A stretch of DNA of 38,393 nucleotides from Dethiobacter sp. (GTDB lineage Bacteria > Bacillota > Dethiobacteria > DTU022 > UBA8154), in NCBI GenBank assembly GCA_003605065.1, contig QZJM01000024.1, positions 1 to 38,393 of the forward strand. Direction: 5' to 3'. Of the stretch, positions 1-8,849 are shown in pieces. The notes under the pieces are model-generated. The model did no database searches. It was not told where the DNA came from and saw nothing but the letters and a program-made list of their open reading frames with translations. Both the position numbers and the translations under genes were made by a program. Within the stretch, counting starts at the first letter, position 1, and every line of letters begins with the position of its first letter.

Positions 1-2952
1 TAATGCTACATAATTCTGTATTATATTGCATTTTATATCTCTCACTTTCAGTCCCCTATTTTACGGGAATGGTAATGCTACATTTTTTATTTCCGCAGGT
101 TTACATTTTAACCTGCTAGCTTTCAGTCCCCTATTTTACGGGAATGGTAATGCTACTGGGCATGTCTGGGGGATCGACCAGGGCAAAGTGCCTTTCAGTC
201 CCCTATTTTACGGGAATGGTAATGCTACATGGAGCAACTAGACGACATTTAAAAGTCATTAATAGCTTTCAGTCCCCTATTTTACGGGAATGGTAATGCT
301 ACCACGAAAGGGAAATGGACGGGGCAGCCTTTTCAATCTTTCAGTCCCCTATTTTACGGGAATGGTAATGCTACGGTATCAAGCTTAATTCATGAAAAAT
401 CATTTAAGGCTCCTTTCAGTCCCCTATTTTACGGGAATGGTAATGCTACAGGAGACAGTTACAGTATAACAATTCTACACTACAACTTTCAGTCCCCTAT
501 TTTACGGGAATGGTAATGCTACGACCCGAGGGAATTCAAAACAGAGAAAGAACTGGTGGCTTTCAGTCCCCTATTTTACGGGAATGGTAATGCTACCCTG
601 TCTGATAGAAGAATATTAGAACAGAAAGTTAGCTTTCAGTCCCCTATTTTACGGGAATGGTAATGCTACATTGGATGGAATGTTGAAGTAAGGTATTGAC
701 ATTTCTTTCAGTCCCCTATTTTACGGGAATGGTAATGCTACCGGTCAGGGACTCGGTCTGGGCTTCGGTCAGAGACTCTTTCAGTCCCCTATTTTACGGG
801 AATGGTAATGCTACAAGCTCACGGCGCAGAGGGTCGACCTCCAGCTTTTCACTTTCAGTCCCCTATTTTACGGGAATGGTAATGCTACTTCGAATATTAC
901 TTGCTGGTCAGAGTCTTCTTTCGGCCTTTCAGTCCCCTATTTTACGGGAATGGTAATGCTACCAGCGTGCCGTAAGGCGAACCCGACACACCGTTGGCCT
1001 TTCAGTCCCCTATTTTACGGGAATGGTAATGCTACGAAGAAAGCAAACCCGAATTTAGGGATTAGCGTAAATGCTTTCAGTCCCCTATTTTACGGGAATG
1101 GTAATGCTACGCACGCCGGAAATGATGTAACCAATGGTTTCCAGCACCTTTCAGTCCCCTATTTTACGGGAATGGTAATGCTACTACGAGGACTTACGCC
1201 GGGAATACGAGGACTTACGCCTTTCAGTCCCCTATTTTACGGGAATGGTAATGCTACCATGGCTGCGGATACAGCCACCGGACGCCCAAGTAACCTTTCA
1301 GTCCCCTATTTTACGGGAATGGTAATGCTACTAACTGGCGACGGCGACAGCAAGCGGGCGCTTTATACTTTCAGTCCCCTATTTTACGGGAATGGTAATG
1401 CTACATCAGCATGGAAATATTTTACTGCTTCAATTACATACTTTCAGTCCCCTATTTTACGGGAATGGTAATGCTACGGCAAGAGCCTTATCGAAAAGCT
1501 TCTGGACGGCATGAACTTTCAGTCCCCTATTTTACGGGAATGGTAATGCTACAACAGTTCCGGATAATATTTCTTCCAGAACACAAACCTTTCAGTCCCC
1601 TATTTTACGGGAATGGTAATGCTACGGCCAGGCAGTGGGGCTGGATGAGCGCCGATGACATCTTTCAGTCCCCTATTTTACGGGAATGGTAATGCTACAC
1701 TGTCGCCGCTTCAATAATTTTGCCTTTGTCCTCAACCTTTCAGTCCCCTATTTTACGGGAATGGTAATGCTACGGACTTTGGTTGGCTATTGCCGCTCTT
1801 ATTCCTTTAACTTTCAGTCCCCTATTTTACGGGAATGGTAATGCTACCCGCCGGGTGCGTCAATCCCGGCCCAGTATCAAAGAACTTTCAGTCCCCTATT
1901 TTACGGGAATGGTAATGCTACGGGCAGCTACAAGGTTATGAAAGCCCTGGGAAGATATCCTTTCAGTCCCCTATTTTACGGGAATGGTAATGCTACACCG
2001 ACTACCACCAAAGAATCCCCTGACTTTAGTCACCTTTCAGTCCCCTATTTTACGGGAATGGTAATGCTACAGATTAGCTCTAAATCCCGATCAACAAGTA
2101 ATGACCTTTCAGTCCCCTATTTTACGGGAATGGTAATGCTACGGCTTAGCGGCTCCCTGCTTGGGGGTGTTATTAGGTTTACTTTCAGTCCCCTATTTTA
2201 CGGGAATGGTAATGCTACCCGGCATGTCTTATTAAACCTAATGTCGGGACAAGTGCTTTCAGTCCCCTATTTTACGGGAATGGTAATGCTACGCATAGAA
2301 ACCTGTAGCCCGCCACAGATAAAAAAATCTTTCAGTCCCCTATTTTACGGGAATGGTAATGCTACTCTTTCCCCTGATGAAGCCTTCTCCCTCCGGGCTG
2401 AGCTTTCAGTCCCCTATTTTACGGGAATGGTAATGCTACGGAGCAGGACTTTGACCTGTTGGATGACCAGGATTCCGTCTTTCAGTCCCCTATTTTACGG
2501 GAATGGTAATGCTACATGGATGCCTGCATGAACAATAAAGGGAAACTAAACACCTTTCAGTCCCCTATTTTACGGGAATGGTAATGCTACCGATCTTCAA
2601 GAATTCAACGTTGACCGCCTTTTCCCTTTCAGTCCCCTATTTTACGGGAATGGTAATGCTACTCCGTCGGCATCGCGCCGAACTCCCCGTTCCGCATCTT
2701 TCAGTCCCCTATTTTACGGGAATGGTAATGCTACAGATACTCGGCACAATTGCCGCCGGTACTCCGATACCTTTCAGTCCCCTATTTTACGGGAATGGTA
2801 ATGCTACGCGGGCTCTGCTGGAGCACGATCCGCGTTGGATTCTCTTTCAGTCCCCTATTTTACGGGAATGGTAATGCTACGAAAAAGCTGAGGTGGTTTG
2901 GGAGCAAGCCCTGGACTTTCAGTCCCCTATTTTACGGGAATGGTAATGCTAC
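1..2952 (-). CRISPR. CRISPR array, 40 full repeats plus one partial
   Basis: Forty complete 37-bp repeats lie between 45-81 and 2916-2952, and the last nine bases of another repeat occupy 1-9, so the array continues beyond the left edge. On the plus strand each repeat begins CTTTCAGTCCCC and ends GGTAATGCTAC. Read by eye they look identical. The 40 spacers are 35-39 bp. The minus strand reads GTAGCATTACC at the start and GGGGACTGAAAG at the end; that 3' end is the usual crRNA 5'-handle end of type I/III repeats, so the predicted handle is ACTGAAAG and transcription runs leftward. The identical repeat at the right edge next to cas genes fits a leader-proximal end there. Open reading frames across the array are translations of the repeat, not genes. 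Some spacers are open in one frame and look like coding protospacers. Confidence 0.99.
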
Positions 2953-3093
2953 CGACCCCATACGTAAAAACGGTTTTCGATACGCTGGGCTTTCCTTTGA
3001 GATACCCTTTTGGGGAAACTCTTAAAAATTTCGAAGATGCTCTTTTTGGACCAAAAGCAAGGGTATCTGCGAAAGCATAACTTATTCATAACC
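2953..3093 (-). promoter_or_regulatory. CRISPR leader (predicted)
   Basis: These 141 bases separate the leader-proximal repeat from the end of csa1 and contain no credible gene. Repeat orientation places the leader here. It holds an imperfect inverted repeat: GATACCCTTTTGG at 3001-3013 and CCAAAAGCAAGGGTATC at 3051-3067, where the second arm carries a few extra bases. It is AT-rich between the arms. The array promoter should lie here or within the end of csa1, but no clear -35/-10 pair was found. The inverted repeat could bind an integration host factor or Cas1-Cas2; that is inference. Confidence 0.7.
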
Positions 3094-4005
3094 TTAACTC
3101 CAACAAAATGAATAATACGGGCATGTTTCATAGCAGTCATCCGCCTTTCCGGGATCTATTTCACTATATACCATTCTCATTTTTTCGTCCCTTTCCTCTA
3201 TAAACCACTGACGTAATTCGTCATTAATAATATGAAAATCCTTCTGGACAAACAGCCTTCCATTTTTAAATTCCCCATAAACGATACAGCCAATGTTAAT
3301 AGGGTACTCATAAAGGGCTTCCATAACCAGAGCATAGCCGGTTGTAGTCAGGCGGTGAAATTTCTCCCGGGGGCCGAATTTTAAGTCCACGATCATCGGT
3401 TCAGAAAAAATAAATGCATCCGCTGTTAAATTGGAGCTTAATCCCAGGAAAGAACCGTCCAGTTTCTGTTCAAGCACAAAGGGAACAACCTGGGCAGCCA
3501 GTGAGTCTTCCTTTATGTAAGGCTGCCTGGAAAGAATGTCTTGAAGGCGCGACGTGATGCGGTAATATTGATAATTAAAAAGCTGCTCCACCTGCTCGTA
3601 TACTTCCGGCATTTTTTCGCTTAGAGGCGCTGCTTGTTCCAAAAATTCAGGAAGGGCCTTCTGGAGTTCCCGGGAGATTGTTTCAACATTTGTCCCGTTC
3701 AGGTAAATAAGCTTCTTGGTAAGCACAAGGACGGATACGATCAGTTCGTGAAATAGCGAACCGAGCTGCATGGCGATGTTGGGCTCGCTCTTTCTTTTTT
3801 CTACTTTGTTTAAGTAAACATCCCTACCACTCGGACAATATTTTCCCGCTACCAGGTACAGGGGGAGCATGATCTCATAAACAGGCTCTAGCGGCGGCTG
3901 GTGCCAGTTCCAGCCGCGAAGTTCATCAGCCACGGCCTGCTCACGAGACTTGGGTAGGTATCCTTTCAGAAGCTTTTTCCTTTCATCATCGTTCAGGTAA
4001 TACAT
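3094..4005 (-). CDS. csa1: Cas4-family adaptation nuclease Csa1
   Basis: This 303-aa protein resembles the Cas4/Csa1 family, which is larger than ordinary Cas4 and belongs to CRISPR adaptation. Cys57 in a KYCPSG context near the N terminus and a C-terminal cluster Cys291, Cys295, Cys301 would bind an Fe-S cluster. The core TADAFIFSEPMIVDLKFGP has the D...DLK pattern of the PD-(D/E)XK fold. Cas4-type nucleases trim prespacers and help select PAM and orientation. It begins four bases after the stop of the separate cas4, behind GAGGTGA, and is the last gene before the leader. Two Cas4-type proteins side by side suggest division of labour at the two prespacer ends, as known for some archaeal systems. 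The family call is by motif and context. Confidence 0.8.
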   Translation of the reverse strand: MYYLNDDERKKLLKGYLPKSREQAVADELRGWNWHQPPLEPVYEIMLPLYLVAGKYCPSGRDVYLNKVEKRKSEPNIAMQLGSLFHELIVSVLVLTKKLIYLNGTNVETISRELQKALPEFLEQAAPLSEKMPEVYEQVEQLFNYQYYRITSRLQDILSRQPYIKEDSLAAQVVPFVLEQKLDGSFLGLSSNLTADAFIFSEPMIVDLKFGPREKFHRLTTTGYALVMEALYEYPINIGCIVYGEFKNGRLFVQKDFHIINDELRQWFIEERDEKMRMVYSEIDPGKADDCYETCPYYSFCWS

Positions 4006-4009
4006 AACG

Positions 4010-4588
4010 TCACCTCAGGTCCGCACAGTAGTTTTTAAACTCGCAGTCCCTGCAGCGCTGGCTGGAGCGAATGTAACCCGGAATCCTCTCCCCGGAGATA
4101 ACGTTTCTGATGGCGCTGAGAATTTTTTTAATATGTTCACGCATGCTAAAAGTTATCTCCATTGGAACAATGGCCTTTGCAGGAATCAGGTAAAGAAAGC
4201 CATAACGTACGGGCTTCCGGAACATATCTTCCAGCAGCATGGCATACGCAGCAACCTGGTATTTCTGGTGCAGGCCTTTTTTACTTAGACTGTGCTTGAA
4301 CTCAACAGGATAAACATTGCCGCTCGAAGAGGTAATCATCATATCAAGCACCCCATGCAAACCCAGGCGGGTTGACTGCAGCTCAACCCTAAAGGCCCGC
4401 TCACCATCCAGGATACCGTAAGGCTTAAGGCCCCTTCTTTTCTCCAGGCGCTGGATTTCTACGTGCTCCAGCTTGCCGTATTCCATCTTGCGGGTCACCC
4501 TCCTGGGTACCGGCAGTACATAGTAATAATAAAGAATGCGGGGACAGTAGATATATTGTTTCAGGTCCGAGACGCGCAAAGGAATCAT
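4010..4588 (-). CDS. cas4: Cas4 prespacer-processing exonuclease
   Basis: This 192-aa protein has the full Cas4 signature. Cys15 (IYCPR) and Cys179, Cys182, Cys188 near the C terminus are the four Fe-S cysteines. The RecB-type nuclease core is His42, Asp82 (HGVLDMM), Glu96 and Lys98 (VEFKH), and the QVAAYAMLLE helix. Cas4 acts with Cas1-Cas2 to trim prespacers to length and fix their orientation. Its start overlaps the end of cas2 by four bases (ATGA), so it is probably translated by coupling in an operon cas1-cas2-cas4-csa1. Length and motifs are normal for the family and no damage is visible. Confidence 0.95.
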   Translation of the reverse strand: MIPLRVSDLKQYIYCPRILYYYYVLPVPRRVTRKMEYGKLEHVEIQRLEKRRGLKPYGILDGERAFRVELQSTRLGLHGVLDMMITSSSGNVYPVEFKHSLSKKGLHQKYQVAAYAMLLEDMFRKPVRYGFLYLIPAKAIVPMEITFSMREHIKKILSAIRNVISGERIPGYIRSSQRCRDCEFKNYCADLR

Positions 4589-4845
4589 TGTTTTTCCTCT
4601 CCGGCATTAACAATCTCTTTCTTTAACCTGAGGTCTTTGTCGCACAAGGGATAGAGCTTAATGTTCCCCTCATTTTTTCCCAGGGTGCGCCTCAAGCGCT
4701 GGCACAGTTCATCACGCCGGTTGTGGTTGATGTCGCCGAGAAAAGCGCTGTACTGAATGCGTTCCAGACCGTAATCTTTACACGCTTCGCTTACCTTGTT
4801 TCTAATCTTATCATCTGGAATATCATAGATGACCAGAGTCTGCAT
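4585..4845 (-). CDS. cas2: Cas2 adaptation protein
   Basis: The protein is 86 aa from the chosen start and opens MQTLVIYDIPDD, the Cas2 ferredoxin-like first strand with the conserved Asp8. It forms the Cas1-Cas2 integrase scaffold that inserts spacers at the leader end. A longer open frame exists upstream, but the ATG at 4845 shares one base with the TAA stop of cas1 and lies six bases after a GGGGGG run, so this start is preferred. An ATG at 4851 is the alternative. The length is typical of Cas2. Confidence 0.93.
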   Translation of the reverse strand: MQTLVIYDIPDDKIRNKVSEACKDYGLERIQYSAFLGDINHNRRDELCQRLRRTLGKNEGNIKLYPLCDKDLRLKKEIVNAGEEKQ

Positions 4846-5852
4846 TACCATCCCCCCACAAAAGGCCGGTATTTGCCCTCCCGGCGGACAAAAGAAGCAA
4901 CGCTCCTGGCCTGCCGCTGGATAATTGTAGAAAGCTTGCATTTTTGTCCTTCATAGTTGTCGGTCAGCTCCAGGCGCTCCAGTATTTTCTGAGCAAACTC
5001 CTTGCGCGCTTCTTCCGAAAGTTTGCCCTCTTCCAGAGAAACTTTATATCCCTTGCTGAACATGGCCATAACCACCCTGTCCACCACCGGCTGACGAAAC
5101 TCCTCGATGAGGTCTAGAACTAAAGAGGGTTTTCCAGGCCTGTCCACGTGCATAAAGCCGGCAAAAGGCTCCAGCCCGGCCAGGATGATTGCGCTCCAAA
5201 TTTGAGAGTAAAGAATGCCGTAGCCGTAATTAAGCATGGCATTAAAGGGATCTGACGCGCCCCGGTGCTCCCTGCCGGGAAAATCTACTTTCCCTTCCAG
5301 GATCAAGGCCACCTGACCCCAGTATACAGCCGAAGCCCTTCCCTCCACGGAAAGGAATTGACCACGCAGCTCGTCGATTTTTTCACCCTGGTAAGTGTCT
5401 AATTCACTGCAAATCTCCTCCATTTTCTTAACGGCTGCCATAATCTGCGCATAGGTTTCTCTTTGGGCTTCCTTGCGGTGCTTGGAGAAATATTTGAGGG
5501 TGTTGAGCTGGTTTTTAATTTTTCCGGCGACAAATGCCCTGGCCAGAACAACACCCCTTTGATCCAGGTAGGCCATGAGTTGTTCGCGCCTGGTCTGCAC
5601 TGTGGCGGTCAGCTGCGGAGAGCTGATTTTGGCATACGGCTGGCCGGAGCTGGAGAGAAAGTTGATCTGCACTCCATGCTCCATGCACATTTTGATAGCA
5701 TCACTGGATAGAGATGCGCCACCTGTAGTTACAGTAACCTGGGTAAGGTCAAAAAAGGGCACCTCCTGCACCACCTTGCCGTTTTCCTTGACGACCAGCC
5801 GCTCGCTTTTTTTTCCGATAAAAGAGCCGTAGTTGTTGATGATGAGGTTCAT
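4845..5852 (-). CDS. cas1: Cas1 integrase
   Basis: This 335-aa protein is the metal-dependent integrase that adds spacers. Expected metal ligands are visible: Glu170 in FLSVEGRASAVYWG, His235 in GFMHVDRPGKPS, and Asp247/Glu250 in LVLDLIEEFRQP. The N-terminal beta domain and the YGYGILYSQIW helix also match the family. It starts behind GGGAGGAAACC and is the first gene of the adaptation set. A 45-base gap separates it from the upstream csm6-like gene, so it could be read through from the csm operon. It appears to be the only Cas1 in the window and therefore the only adaptation set for three effector modules. Confidence 0.97.
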   Translation of the reverse strand: MNLIINNYGSFIGKKSERLVVKENGKVVQEVPFFDLTQVTVTTGGASLSSDAIKMCMEHGVQINFLSSSGQPYAKISSPQLTATVQTRREQLMAYLDQRGVVLARAFVAGKIKNQLNTLKYFSKHRKEAQRETYAQIMAAVKKMEEICSELDTYQGEKIDELRGQFLSVEGRASAVYWGQVALILEGKVDFPGREHRGASDPFNAMLNYGYGILYSQIWSAIILAGLEPFAGFMHVDRPGKPSLVLDLIEEFRQPVVDRVVMAMFSKGYKVSLEEGKLSEEARKEFAQKILERLELTDNYEGQKCKLSTIIQRQARSVASFVRREGKYRPFVGGW

Positions 5853-5897
5853 GGTTTCCTCCCAGAAAAGAGCTTTAAGACCTCACGCGGTTATGAT

Positions 5898-7256
5898 TTA
5901 TAACGTAAAGGCCTTATCCAGTACATCAATTACCTTTTTTATCTCCACCAATCCCAGGGGATATTTTTCAATTAGCATCGCTGCCGAAGGAATAAATTCT
6001 TTTATAACTACCTCAATTGCCTTCACACAATTAATTGCATCATCTTCAGCAACAGGTTTCATACCATGTGCAACAATTGATTTATTGCGCTTATTACGAA
6101 GTTCTTCCAAAAGATCAGAAAGTTTTATACTCTGGCTTGATAAGTTTCTTTTTGCACTAAGATAGCGGTCTCCAAGCCCGCAGTAAATTTTATCTTTAAA
6201 CACGTTTGACAGAATAGCCTCGGCTTTTTTGATACTTATTTTATTAATACCAGGATGAAAATAACCGACAATTTCCCTAATCCGGTCTTTGTTAGTGCTT
6301 TCTACTAAATTCGACGATTCAATTTTATAAGCATTACGAAGATGGCTGTATAAAATGCCTTCATATATTCGCCAGAACCTTGAAAGAGTATCTGTATAGT
6401 CGGATCTTTTCAATCTGCGCCTGGCATTCATGTATAAATCAACAAGGTTGTATTTATTTTCCAATGCCGAATTATCTTTTAGTTTTGCCAGTATTTGTAC
6501 TTGAGCTTCTAAAATTTTTGCCAGTTCAGCCAAGTCTGCTGAAGTTCTTATTTCATTATATACACTATTAAGTCTTTTATAAGCATCATCGTAACAAATC
6601 AAATCCCAGCTTTGATAGGCTTGGAAAATTCTATAAAGCAATCCCGCCTTGTCTTTACGAAAAGAGTATAAACTAATATCTTTCAACCTATAGCATTCTT
6701 CTGCCATCCTCTGAAACAAAAATTCCTCAGAGTAACGCTTAATCCGTGACAGCAGGTTTTCTTCTTCCAAAAAAGTCACTTCAAGAATGCTTACTCGATC
6801 TTCTTTTTTAAATTGAGGATTTGCTACCTGCCAAAGCTGGCAGTTTTTGAACAAACCAGCGTTAGCAAGAATCAGCCAGGCACTCTTCAACTGAGGAGTT
6901 CCGGAGGAACAATTTAAATGAAAGTCGCAGTCAACATCGCTTAAATCCCGCATTATTTTATCCACCAATCGCCTGGTAGCTGGCAAAATTGCCGGGTAAT
7001 CAGTTGGATCAGACAAATGCATAGGATTTATAAAGACCTGGGTTTTTTTATCTATCTCGCTTTTTATCCATATTTCAGTATCCAGGGCCCTTGATTGCGT
7101 TTCACTTTTAATTCCAAATCCTTTAGCAGTTGGGAAAAGGTATATAACCTCTGGCCGAAGATGCCGGCACAGAGTAATAATTGCGCCCTCTTCACCAGTT
7201 TTATCGGAATAAGGATCCTGTTCGCCTACAAATGATAGCAGAACTTTCAATTTCAT
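5898..7256 (-). CDS. csm6: CARF-HEPN ribonuclease, Csm6-like
   Basis: This 452-aa protein looks like a cyclic-oligoadenylate-activated RNase. The first 165 residues form a CARF domain, with the first strand and loop at LLSFVGEQDPYSD and the ligand-loop motif NCSSGTPQLKSAW around residues 115-127. A helical middle follows, then a HEPN active site RNKSIVAH with Arg390 and His397 (R-x6-H). In type III systems the Cas10 Palm makes cOA, which binds CARF and switches on HEPN cleavage of RNA. It overlaps the end of csm4 by four bases, so it is co-translated with the module and is the obvious partner of the GGDD-bearing Csm1. It occupies the place where csm5 would normally stand, but it is not a RAMP. 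The exact subfamily (Csm6 or a sister family) is not settled. Confidence 0.88.
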   Translation of the reverse strand: MKLKVLLSFVGEQDPYSDKTGEEGAIITLCRHLRPEVIYLFPTAKGFGIKSETQSRALDTEIWIKSEIDKKTQVFINPMHLSDPTDYPAILPATRRLVDKIMRDLSDVDCDFHLNCSSGTPQLKSAWLILANAGLFKNCQLWQVANPQFKKEDRVSILEVTFLEEENLLSRIKRYSEEFLFQRMAEECYRLKDISLYSFRKDKAGLLYRIFQAYQSWDLICYDDAYKRLNSVYNEIRTSADLAELAKILEAQVQILAKLKDNSALENKYNLVDLYMNARRRLKRSDYTDTLSRFWRIYEGILYSHLRNAYKIESSNLVESTNKDRIREIVGYFHPGINKISIKKAEAILSNVFKDKIYCGLGDRYLSAKRNLSSQSIKLSDLLEELRNKRNKSIVAHGMKPVAEDDAINCVKAIEVVIKEFIPSAAMLIEKYPLGLVEIKKVIDVLDKAFTL

Positions 7257-8176
7257 CTCTCCAATCTGACAGGAACACTGAATGCCAGCGCATAATGAAG
7301 CGCTTCAGGATAGGAAGGGGCAATATTTTCAACCATTTGGCCATAAAAAGGCTTTACATTATTTTTCTCAAAAAACACTGAACCGGCCTGAATCATTAAC
7401 AAGGGCTGTTTAAAATAATAGTCCGATAATGCATAATCTTCACCCAGTTTTCCGTACTTGACAAATATCTTGTAGTATCCTTCAACGGGATCATGCGGTG
7501 CCGGGACAAAATTAGAAAGACTGAGAAAGGCGTTTGGTCGCTCAATACTCTCAAACAAATCATATTTCTCCATGTTTATAATACTAAAGGAACCTTTACC
7601 TGTAGATTTTCTTTTACCCAAACCTGTCTCGCCCAATATACGAAAAAGCCTGAACAGCCACTCTCGTAGTGCAGGATTATTAAGTTTTACGTAAACAGAC
7701 AAGTAGCTTTCCGGGTTAATATAATATTCCACCTGTTCGAATAGATGGCCTCCTTCGGCAGTAGAGCCATAAATACGATTAATCTGGTTATGCAGTGTAG
7801 ACACCTGGCTGATAGGTTTTTCCTTATTATTAATAGGCCCATCCTTACCGCTGACCAGAGAATAAAACTCCTGCGGAGTAAGATAACCAATCTTTTTAAT
7901 CCGCTTTCCTTCCCTGGCCTGCCATAAATGTTCATCCCGGGTCACGGGTGGAGCCTTCCTAATCTTAATCAGCGGTTTAGGCAATAAGTCTCCAGGATAT
8001 GCATTTGAGAGTACAAACCATGGTTTACCACAACAAAAATCATCCAGCATTCTCTGCAGAGAACCATTTCCTTCACTATATCTCATTACCCAACAAAGCC
8101 CGCCAAATATGGTATCTGCTTGAAAAGGAGAAATAAAACCTCCGTTAACCTGAAGTTTTAAACGATAAGTTTCCAC
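7253..8176 (-). CDS. csm4: Csm4, Cas5-type RAMP of type III-A
   Basis: This 307-aa RAMP matches Csm4, which binds the crRNA 5' handle and contacts Cas10. The N terminus FISPFQADTIFGGLCWVM is the family hallmark, a glycine-rich loop GLGKRKSTGKGSF follows near residue 200, and the C terminus has the GQMVENIAPSYPEALHYAL stretch. It lies two bases downstream of csm3 and overlaps the CARF-HEPN gene at its end. Length is usual. No damage is visible. Confidence 0.92.
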   Translation of the reverse strand: METYRLKLQVNGGFISPFQADTIFGGLCWVMRYSEGNGSLQRMLDDFCCGKPWFVLSNAYPGDLLPKPLIKIRKAPPVTRDEHLWQAREGKRIKKIGYLTPQEFYSLVSGKDGPINNKEKPISQVSTLHNQINRIYGSTAEGGHLFEQVEYYINPESYLSVYVKLNNPALREWLFRLFRILGETGLGKRKSTGKGSFSIINMEKYDLFESIERPNAFLSLSNFVPAPHDPVEGYYKIFVKYGKLGEDYALSDYYFKQPLLMIQAGSVFFEKNNVKPFYGQMVENIAPSYPEALHYALAFSVPVRLER

Positions 8177-8178
8177 AG

Positions 8179-8844
8179 CTACTTCCCTTCTCCTATAGTA
8201 AATGGATTATCGTCTACTGAAGTGTTTATAAAACGCACTTTACCATAGCCCCTTGACCCTGAACCGCCGAGGTACTCTTTTTGAACCAGAGCCAATCCTT
8301 CTTTAACGAAGTCCAGTATCTCCTTTTCATTGTCGCCTTCAAATATTCTGAGAACAATTTCAAAATGAAACTTTGTTTCAGCGGGAACTCTTTCATTAGG
8401 TCTGGGGTGTTCTGCCTTGCCCGTTTTTCTGTCCACCAGGTTTTCGTATTTTACCTCAGAAAAGTAAATACCTTTTTCCTGGTTTGAACCCTTTAACTCA
8501 TCTAATGATTCAGGAGTTAAGGAAGCATCCCTGACAATAATCCTGGTCGGACCGAGGTGGCTTTCTCTGGCCTTATGGGTTCCGAAAATTTTACATACCA
8601 GGCACCGTCCACAACTACAGGGTTGGCCTGTTTGCTGTGTTCTTTCAGCATATTTAAGCTCAAGTAATGAACGCATCCTACCCTTTAGGGAAGAACCGGG
8701 GATATATGGCAAACCAGTTACAGGGTGTCTAATAATAGGGTTATCCATACCACCAATTTCAATATCATCCTTGGAACCACCAATCCGCAGGCCTGTATCA
8801 CAAAAAATAATTCCACGAATAACTACATGTTTCTCAAGTTTCAT
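8179..8844 (-). CDS. csm3: Csm3, Cas7-type backbone RNase
   Basis: This 221-aa protein is the Cas7-type backbone subunit of the Csm complex, which cuts target RNA every six nucleotides. GGMDNPIIRHPVTGLPYIPG carries the expected catalytic Asp34, followed by SSLKGRMRSLLE. A zinc cluster is seen at Cys76, Cys78, Cys81, Cys84 and His90 (CSCGRCLVCKIFGTH). The C-terminal glycine-rich loop is GGSGSRGYGKV. It sits five bases after csm2 and two bases before csm4. Confidence 0.95.
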   Translation of the reverse strand: MKLEKHVVIRGIIFCDTGLRIGGSKDDIEIGGMDNPIIRHPVTGLPYIPGSSLKGRMRSLLELKYAERTQQTGQPCSCGRCLVCKIFGTHKARESHLGPTRIIVRDASLTPESLDELKGSNQEKGIYFSEVKYENLVDRKTGKAEHPRPNERVPAETKFHFEIVLRIFEGDNEKEILDFVKEGLALVQKEYLGGSGSRGYGKVRFINTSVDDNPFTIGEGK

Positions 8845-8849
8845 TTTTG

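Noticed and set aside
2172-2242. Adjacent spacers share ATTAGGTTTA as reverse complement (end of 2143-2181, middle of 2219-2255)
   Set aside because: Ten AT-rich bases with no matching flanks are within chance for 40 spacers.
26-3140. Open reading frames across the array and leader encoding repeated FSPLFYGNGNAT or LSVPYFTGMVML
   Set aside because: They are translations of the CRISPR repeat in different frames, broken by changing spacer lengths, with no ribosome binding sites.
4842-4851. ATGGTAATGC at the cas1-cas2 junction equals ten bases of the CRISPR repeat
   Set aside because: It is explained by the ATGGTAATG start region of cas2 and the cas1 stop; no further repeat bases match, and the reading direction relative to the array is opposite.
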